From positions 1 to 17,673 of the forward strand of contig SPBY01000008.1 of NCBI GenBank assembly GCA_004525825.1: a stretch of 17,673 bases of DNA. Reading direction: 5' to 3'. This document shows, in pieces, positions 13,152 to 17,673 of the stretch (positions within the stretch are counted from its first letter, which is position 1; each line of letters starts with the position of its first letter). This DNA is from Bacteroidia bacterium (GTDB lineage Bacteria; Bacteroidota; Bacteroidia; Bacteroidales; GCA-2748055). The notes below the pieces were generated by a model. It did no database searches, had not been told where the DNA came from, and saw only the letters and a list, made by a program, of their open reading frames with translations. The translations under genes were made by a program, and so were the position numbers.

Positions 13152-15587
13152 ATGAAATTCGGACATTTTGACGATCAACAAAGAGAATATGTAATTACCA
13201 ATCCTCAAACTCCCTATCCCTGGCTCAACTACCTGGGATGCGAGGATTTCTTTTCCCTCATTACCAATACGGCCGGCGGATATAGCTTTTTTAAAGATGC
13301 CCGCCTGAGAAGGATCACCCGTTACAGGTACAACAATGTACCGGTAGATGACGGGGGCAAGTATTTTTACATCAACGAAAATGGGAAAGTCTGGTCGCCG
13401 GGCTGGAAACCGGTGAAAACTGAACTGGACAAGTACGAGTGTCGTCACGGCATGGGTTATACGCGGATCACCGGCGAGGTGGATCAGCTGGAAGCCGAAG
13501 TGCTTTACATGGTTCCGGTGGGTTACAAGGGGGAGGTCCAGCGGGTGAAGCTGACAAACAAAAGCGACCGGAAGCGCTCTTTTTCGCTCTTCTCTTTCGT
13601 GGAGTGGTGCCTCTGGGATGCCCTGGAGGACAATACCAATTTCCAGCGGAATTTTTCCACAGGCCAGGTGGAAATTGTGGATTCGACCATTTACCATAAA
13701 ACCGAATACAGGGAGCGGCGCGATCACTATGCCTTTTACACCGTCAATGAAAAGGTGGACGGACTTGATACCGATCGTGAAGCCTTTTTAGGACTCTACA
13801 ATGGTTTTGATGCTCCCGATGCAGTGATGGAGTGCCAGGCACGCAATTCCCATGCCCATGGTTGGTCGCCCGTGGCATCCCACCAGTTGAACATCGAGCT
13901 GGAACCAGGGGAGGAGAAGCATCTGGTATTTGTACTGGGTTATGTGGAGGTGCCGGTGGCAGACAAGTTTGTGGAGAACCAGGTGATTAACAAGTCCCCC
14001 GCGGAGACGATGATTGCTCAGTTCCAGACCTCTGCCGATGTGGACCAGGCCTTTGAGGACCTGGGTAAATTCTGGAGCGACCTGCTCTCAGTGTATCAGC
14101 TGGAGCACCCCGAGGCGGAGCTGAACCGGGCAGTGAATGTCTGGAACCAGTACCAGTGCATGGTGACCTTTAATTTCAGCCGCAGTGCCTCCTTTTTTGA
14201 GTCGGGCATTGGCCGCGGCATGGGATTCAGGGATTCCAACCAGGACCTGATAGGTTTTGTACACCAGGTGCCGGAACGGGCCCGGGAGAGGATCATCGAT
14301 ATTGCTTCCACCCAGTTCGAGGATGGCAGCGCCTATCACCAGTACCAGCCTCTCACCAAGAAGGGGAACGATGCAGTAGGGAGCAACTTCAACGACGATC
14401 CGCTCTGGCTGATCCTGGGAGTGGATGAGTATATCAAGGAGACTGGCGACTGGAGCATCCTGGAGGCTTTGGTGCCCTTTGACAACGACGAGTCTAATAA
14501 GGCTACGCTCTTTGAACACCTGAAGCGCTCCTTCGACCATGTGGTACATAACCTGGGTCCGCATAAACTTCCCCTGATTGGCCGGGCCGACTGGAACGAT
14601 TGCCTGAACCTGAACTGTTTTTCGGAGACCCCGGGAGAGTCCTTTCAGACCACCGAAAACCGCGAAGGGGGAGTGGCCGAATCAGTATTTATTGCCGGGA
14701 TGTTTGTACTCTACGGGAATGCTTACGTGAAGCTGTGCCAAAAACTGGGTAAGGCTGAGGAGGCGGTGCGGGCTGCGGGACATATTGAAAATATGCTTAA
14801 GGTGGTAGACGAGCATGGCTGGGATGGAAAGTGGTTCATCAGGGCCTACGACCACTTTGGCGAGAAGATTGGAAGTGACGAGAGGGAAGAAGGCAAGATC
14901 TTTATCGAATCTCAGGGCATGTGCATCATGGCGGGCATTGGCCTGGAGGATGGACGTGCGAGGACGGCACTCGATTCTGTGAAGGAGCGACTCGATTGTG
15001 AGTATGGCATCGTTTTGAACAATCCGGCTTTCACCTCATACATTGTCAAATACGGGGAGATCAGCTCCTACCCGGAAGGCTACAAAGAGAATGCGGGGAT
15101 CTTCTGCCACAACAATCCCTGGATCATGATTGCCGAGGTACTGGATGGCAACGGAGATGCGGCCTGGGAATACTTTCGAAAAATTTGTCCTCCCTACCTG
15201 GAGGGGATCAGCGACCTGCATAAGACTGAACCCTATGTCTACTCACAGATGATTGCCGGAAAGGACGCTTTCAAACCGGGCGAAGCAAAAAACAGCTGGC
15301 TCACCGGAACAGCTTCCTGGAACTTCTATGCCATCTCACAGTTTATTCTGGGCATCCGGACCGACTTTGATGGATTGCTGATCAATCCGGTAATCCCCAA
15401 AGCCTGGGATGGCTATGTGGTGAACCGTAAGTTCAGGGGAGCCACTTACCGCATCGAGGTCAGCAATCCTTCCCACGTAAATTCAGGGGTGAAGGAGCTG
15501 CTGCTCAATGGGGAAAAACTGGAAGGCAATCTGGTACCCATCTGCCAAGAGGGCAGCGTCAATCAGGTAGAGGTGGTGCTTGGTTAA
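13152..15587 (+). CDS. cbp: GH94 cellobiose phosphorylase
   Basis: 811 residues, no export signal, hence cytoplasmic. The enzyme converts cellobiose plus phosphate to alpha-glucose 1-phosphate and glucose. The N-terminal beta-sandwich domain (about 1-290) contains TPYPWLNYLG (20-29), N-T-A-G-G-Y-S-F-F and R-I-T-R-Y-R-Y-N-N-V-P, all hallmarks of the cellobiose rather than the chitobiose or cellodextrin branch. The (alpha/alpha)6 barrel (about 310-740) carries G-R-G-M-G-F-R-D-S-N-Q-D and R-A-D480-W-N-D483-C, the motif holding the catalytic acid. Later K-E-N-A-G-I-F-C-H-N-N and G-T-A-S-W-N are family phosphate and sugar-site segments. As I recall the clostridial enzyme, it has the same length and is collinear from the first residues. 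It is convergent with the GH10 gene and overlaps its 3' end by 29 bases. It implies uptake of intact cellobiose. Confidence 0.96.
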   Translation: MKFGHFDDQQREYVITNPQTPYPWLNYLGCEDFFSLITNTAGGYSFFKDARLRRITRYRYNNVPVDDGGKYFYINENGKVWSPGWKPVKTELDKYECRHGMGYTRITGEVDQLEAEVLYMVPVGYKGEVQRVKLTNKSDRKRSFSLFSFVEWCLWDALEDNTNFQRNFSTGQVEIVDSTIYHKTEYRERRDHYAFYTVNEKVDGLDTDREAFLGLYNGFDAPDAVMECQARNSHAHGWSPVASHQLNIELEPGEEKHLVFVLGYVEVPVADKFVENQVINKSPAETMIAQFQTSADVDQAFEDLGKFWSDLLSVYQLEHPEAELNRAVNVWNQYQCMVTFNFSRSASFFESGIGRGMGFRDSNQDLIGFVHQVPERARERIIDIASTQFEDGSAYHQYQPLTKKGNDAVGSNFNDDPLWLILGVDEYIKETGDWSILEALVPFDNDESNKATLFEHLKRSFDHVVHNLGPHKLPLIGRADWNDCLNLNCFSETPGESFQTTENREGGVAESVFIAGMFVLYGNAYVKLCQKLGKAEEAVRAAGHIENMLKVVDEHGWDGKWFIRAYDHFGEKIGSDEREEGKIFIESQGMCIMAGIGLEDGRARTALDSVKERLDCEYGIVLNNPAFTSYIVKYGEISSYPEGYKENAGIFCHNNPWIMIAEVLDGNGDAAWEYFRKICPPYLEGISDLHKTEPYVYSQMIAGKDAFKPGEAKNSWLTGTASWNFYAISQFILGIRTDFDGLLINPVIPKAWDGYVVNRKFRGATYRIEVSNPSHVNSGVKELLLNGEKLEGNLVPICQEGSVNQVEVVLG
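15559..15587. other. 29-base tail-to-tail overlap of GH94 and GH10 genes
   Basis: The plus-strand TAA of the phosphorylase is at 15585-15587 and the minus-strand TGA of the xylanase (read on the plus strand as TCA) is at 15559-15561. Both stops lie inside the other gene, so no independent intergenic terminator is possible here. Confidence 0.95.
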
Positions 15588-16701
15588 TCGCTGTAGCGAT
15601 CACTGCATGAAAAGCCGGTTTGCATAGGTAGTTCCTGTCAAACAGCAGGGGGAAGTCGGTGCGTCCGCGGACCGGGAAGTTGTTTTTCCAGGAGGTACCG
15701 TCATTGACTCCCCAGAAGGTAATTCGGGAAATCTTGTCGGCATGTTTCACAAAAACTCTGAACATATCGGCATACCTCCCGGCCAGTTCCTCCTGGGCTG
15801 AATTGGGAAAATCCTCCTTGTATGGATCCAGCTCGGGACGGTATTTGAACCTGCTGGTGACCTCGGCTCCAGGAGCCAGTTCCGGCCAGGGGAGGACCGA
15901 AATATCCAGCTCGGTGATCATCACTTTCACACCCAGTTCTGAATAAGCCACAATACTCTTTTCCAGTTCCTTCAAATCCGGGTAGGACATATCGTAATGC
16001 CCCTGCATGCCCACACCATCGATGTGGATCCCTTTCGACTGAAGGCTTTTTACCAATTGGATGCACCCCTCACGCTTGGAGGGACTTGCCAGAGAAAAAT
16101 CGTTATAGTAAAGTTCGGCTTCAGGATCAGCCTCATGGGCAAAGCGGAAGGCATGTTCGATGTAGTCATCACCTATGATTTTATACCACAGGGACTCGCG
16201 CAATCCGCCCTGGTCGGTAATGGCCTCATTGACCACATCGTAGCCATGGACTTTGCCCTGGTACCTGGTCATGACCGTGAAGATGTGCTCACGCATCCTG
16301 GCAAGCAGGGTATCGCGGGAGACCAGGTTCCCCTGTTCGTCATGAAATACCCAGGCGGGTGTCTGGTTGTGCCAAACCAGGGTGTGCCCCACCACAAACA
16401 TTTGCTTCTTTTCACCCAGATTGACCAGGTAGTCAGGCAGACTGAAATTGTACTTGCCGGGTTGAGGGTGGATCCGCTCCCATTTCATGTCATTTTCAGG
16501 GGTGATGGAAGAAAAGTGTTTCTCCACCACCAAAGTTGCTTCAGGCACTTCCTGCCTGAGAACCGAGGGCCCCAATGCAGCACCCATGTGGAAGTATTCG
16601 GAAAATACCTCTTTCAAAGCAGGTTCTTCCCCACTTTCCATGGAGCTTGCAAGCAAGAAGACTGACAGGGATATGGCAATCATTTGACCAGGTAATCTCA
16701 T
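15559..16701 (-). CDS. Exported GH10 endo-1,4-beta-xylanase
   Basis: 380 residues: a signal peptide (hydrophobic MIAISLSVFLLASS, about 7-20) followed by a single GH10 TIM barrel with no carbohydrate-binding module. Diagnostic segments: S-I-T-P-E-N-D-M-K-W (65-74), V-G-H-T-L-V-W-H (104-111, subsite His and Trp), the acid/base E159 in D-V-V-N-E-A, Q233/H235 in M-Q-G-H, the nucleophile E264 in I-T-E-L-D, and W330 in F-W-G-V-N-D. The acid/base-nucleophile spacing (105 residues) is normal. It hydrolyses xylan or mixed xylo-oligosaccharides outside the cytoplasm. It begins 20 bases after the GH130 phosphorylase gene on the same strand, so the two are probably one transcript. Its last codons overlap the 3' end of the cellobiose phosphorylase gene. 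Confidence 0.95.
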   Translation of the reverse strand: MRLPGQMIAISLSVFLLASSMESGEEPALKEVFSEYFHMGAALGPSVLRQEVPEATLVVEKHFSSITPENDMKWERIHPQPGKYNFSLPDYLVNLGEKKQMFVVGHTLVWHNQTPAWVFHDEQGNLVSRDTLLARMREHIFTVMTRYQGKVHGYDVVNEAITDQGGLRESLWYKIIGDDYIEHAFRFAHEADPEAELYYNDFSLASPSKREGCIQLVKSLQSKGIHIDGVGMQGHYDMSYPDLKELEKSIVAYSELGVKVMITELDISVLPWPELAPGAEVTSRFKYRPELDPYKEDFPNSAQEELAGRYADMFRVFVKHADKISRITFWGVNDGTSWKNNFPVRGRTDFPLLFDRNYLCKPAFHAVIATAINQAPPLPD

Positions 16702-16721
16702 AATTTATGAATTAGCACAAT

Positions 16722-17673
16722 TTATTTCCCCAGGAAGACATTGTTCCTGTCCACCAGCTCATTGATGGCCAAAACCGATGCGGCGGAACGCAGTCCGTCT
16801 TCGGGGGTGTTGATACAGTAGTCCACCAGCTGGTCGATGGTGGAAGAGGCCACATGCATGCGAGTGTCTGAAGAGGCATAGTAAATATACACGGTCCCAT
16901 CCTCATTTGCAATCCAGCCATTAGTAAAAAGAACATTGGAAACATCACCCACGCGCTCTTCCCCCAGGGGACCCATGAACAGGCCACCGGGTTTGTGGAT
17001 CACCCTGGAGGGATCGTCCAGGGCCGTTATAAACAGGTAGAGGGTATACCGGAGTCCGGCAGCGCAATTCCTGACTCCATGGGCCAGGTTGAGCCAACCC
17101 TTCTCCGTCTTGATGGGGGCCGGACCCTGACCGTTCTTCAGCTCATAAATGGTGTGGTAGGTCTTGGCATCCATGATCTCTTCCACCTTTACCTCCGCAT
17201 TCATCATGGAATCGGAAAGTCCAAAGGCGATTCCTCCCCCTTTGCCCGTATCGATGAAGCCATCCTGCGGACGGGTATAGAAGGCGTATTTTCCCCGGAT
17301 GAATTCGGGATGCAGCACCACATTCCGCTGCTGTCCACCATAGGTAATCAGGTCTGGTAACCTTTCCCACTCCACCAGATCCCTGGTGCGGGCCATCCCG
17401 GCAGCAGCCACTGCCGAACTGGTATCCCCTTCGGGGGCCCCGGGATCTTTTCGTTCGGTGCAGAAAATGCCATAGATATATCCGTCTTCGTGCCGGGTGA
17501 GCCTGAGGTCGTATACATTGGTATCGGGATCGTCGGTTTCGGGCATGGTCAGCGGCCGCTCCCAGAACCTGAAATTGTCCACCCCGTTGGGACTTTCGGC
17601 TATGGCGAAGAAGGATTTGCGGTCGTTTCCTTCGCAGCGGACAGCCAGCAGGTACTTTCCCTTCCACTTGATG
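16722..17673 (-). CDS. GH130 phosphorylase, 4-O-beta-D-mannosyl-D-glucose phosphorylase type (5' end missing)
   Basis: The frame is open to the right edge; 317 codons are visible, and family members are about 390 residues, so roughly 75 N-terminal residues are missing. A GTG at 17582 could be mistaken for the start, but the conserved segment upstream of it (R-C-E-G-N-D-R-K-S-F-F-A) shows the gene continues. GH130 five-bladed propeller motifs are clear: M-P-E-T, N-V-Y-D-L-R-L-T with the catalytic acid Asp, F-C-T-E-R-K-D, R-N-V-V-L-H-P-E-F, the Y-T-R-P-Q-D phosphate/sugar strand, L-A-H-G-V-R and G-D-V-S-N-V. These fit subfamily 1, mannosyl-glucose phosphorylase, which yields mannose 1-phosphate and glucose. 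It works after a cellobiose 2-epimerase-type enzyme in mannan use. No signal peptide can be assessed. A GH10 gene follows after 20 bases. Confidence 0.92.
   Translation of the reverse strand, partial: IKWKGKYLLAVRCEGNDRKSFFAIAESPNGVDNFRFWERPLTMPETDDPDTNVYDLRLTRHEDGYIYGIFCTERKDPGAPEGDTSSAVAAAGMARTRDLVEWERLPDLITYGGQQRNVVLHPEFIRGKYAFYTRPQDGFIDTGKGGGIAFGLSDSMMNAEVKVEEIMDAKTYHTIYELKNGQGPAPIKTEKGWLNLAHGVRNCAAGLRYTLYLFITALDDPSRVIHKPGGLFMGPLGEERVGDVSNVLFTNGWIANEDGTVYIYYASSDTRMHVASSTIDQLVDYCINTPEDGLRSAASVLAINELVDRNNVFLGK

Noticed and set aside
17580..17582. GTG at 17582 as start of the GH130 gene
   Set aside because: Conserved GH130 residues (RCEGNDRKSFF) are encoded upstream in the same frame up to the window edge, so the gene is truncated rather than starting here.

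Overview
The window is a carbohydrate-catabolism region from a member of the Bacteroidota. The best evidence for the phylum is the protein at 9517-11193, which carries PKD domains and ends in a type B sorting domain of the type IX secretion system, a system confined to that phylum. Lipoprotein signals, an A/T-rich stretch before most start codons and the enzyme repertoire (exported Gfo/Idh/MocA proteins, GH94, GH130) fit a saprophytic or gut-like Bacteroidota with a base composition that looks close to 50% G+C. I cannot assign a genus. No rRNA, tRNA, CRISPR array, insertion sequence or SusC/SusD pair was seen. The longest gene-free stretch is about 163 bases.

Left part (1-6493). A truncated lipoprotein of the 3-keto-disaccharide hydrolase/lyase family (DUF1080) and a Tat-exported Gfo/Idh/MocA oxidoreductase read leftward. 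Divergent from them, a compact rightward operon holds a second Tat-exported Gfo/Idh/MocA oxidoreductase, an RraA-family protein with an export signal, a double thioredoxin-fold protein and a lipoprotein TIM barrel of the sugar phosphate isomerase/epimerase type. All six appear to act outside the cytoplasm. DUF1080, Gfo/Idh/MocA and TIM-barrel proteins together are the parts list of the recently recognised oxidative (3-keto) route of glycoside cleavage. The exported RraA homologue and the redoxin are extra members with no assigned step.

Middle part (6540-13056). An exported S9 prolyl-oligopeptidase-type peptidase and an exported polysaccharide-deacetylase-like protein are divergent, with only 37 bases between their starts. 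A leftward set follows: a guanine-deaminase-like enzyme, a third Tat-exported Gfo/Idh/MocA protein and the PKD/type IX surface protein.

Right part (13152-17673). A cytoplasmic GH94 cellobiose phosphorylase faces a leftward pair: a GH130 phosphorylase resembling 4-O-beta-D-mannosyl-D-glucose phosphorylase (5' end outside the window) and an exported GH10 endo-xylanase. The GH94 and GH10 genes overlap by 29 bases at their 3' ends. Together these suggest cleavage of plant hemicellulose/glucomannan outside the cytoplasm, followed by phosphorolysis of cello- and mannosyl-glucose disaccharides inside it.

Working model: the window combines a classical glycosidase/phosphorylase route (right) with an exported oxidative 3-keto route (left and middle). 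All three Gfo/Idh/MocA genes share an 11-base leader element just upstream of their start codons.
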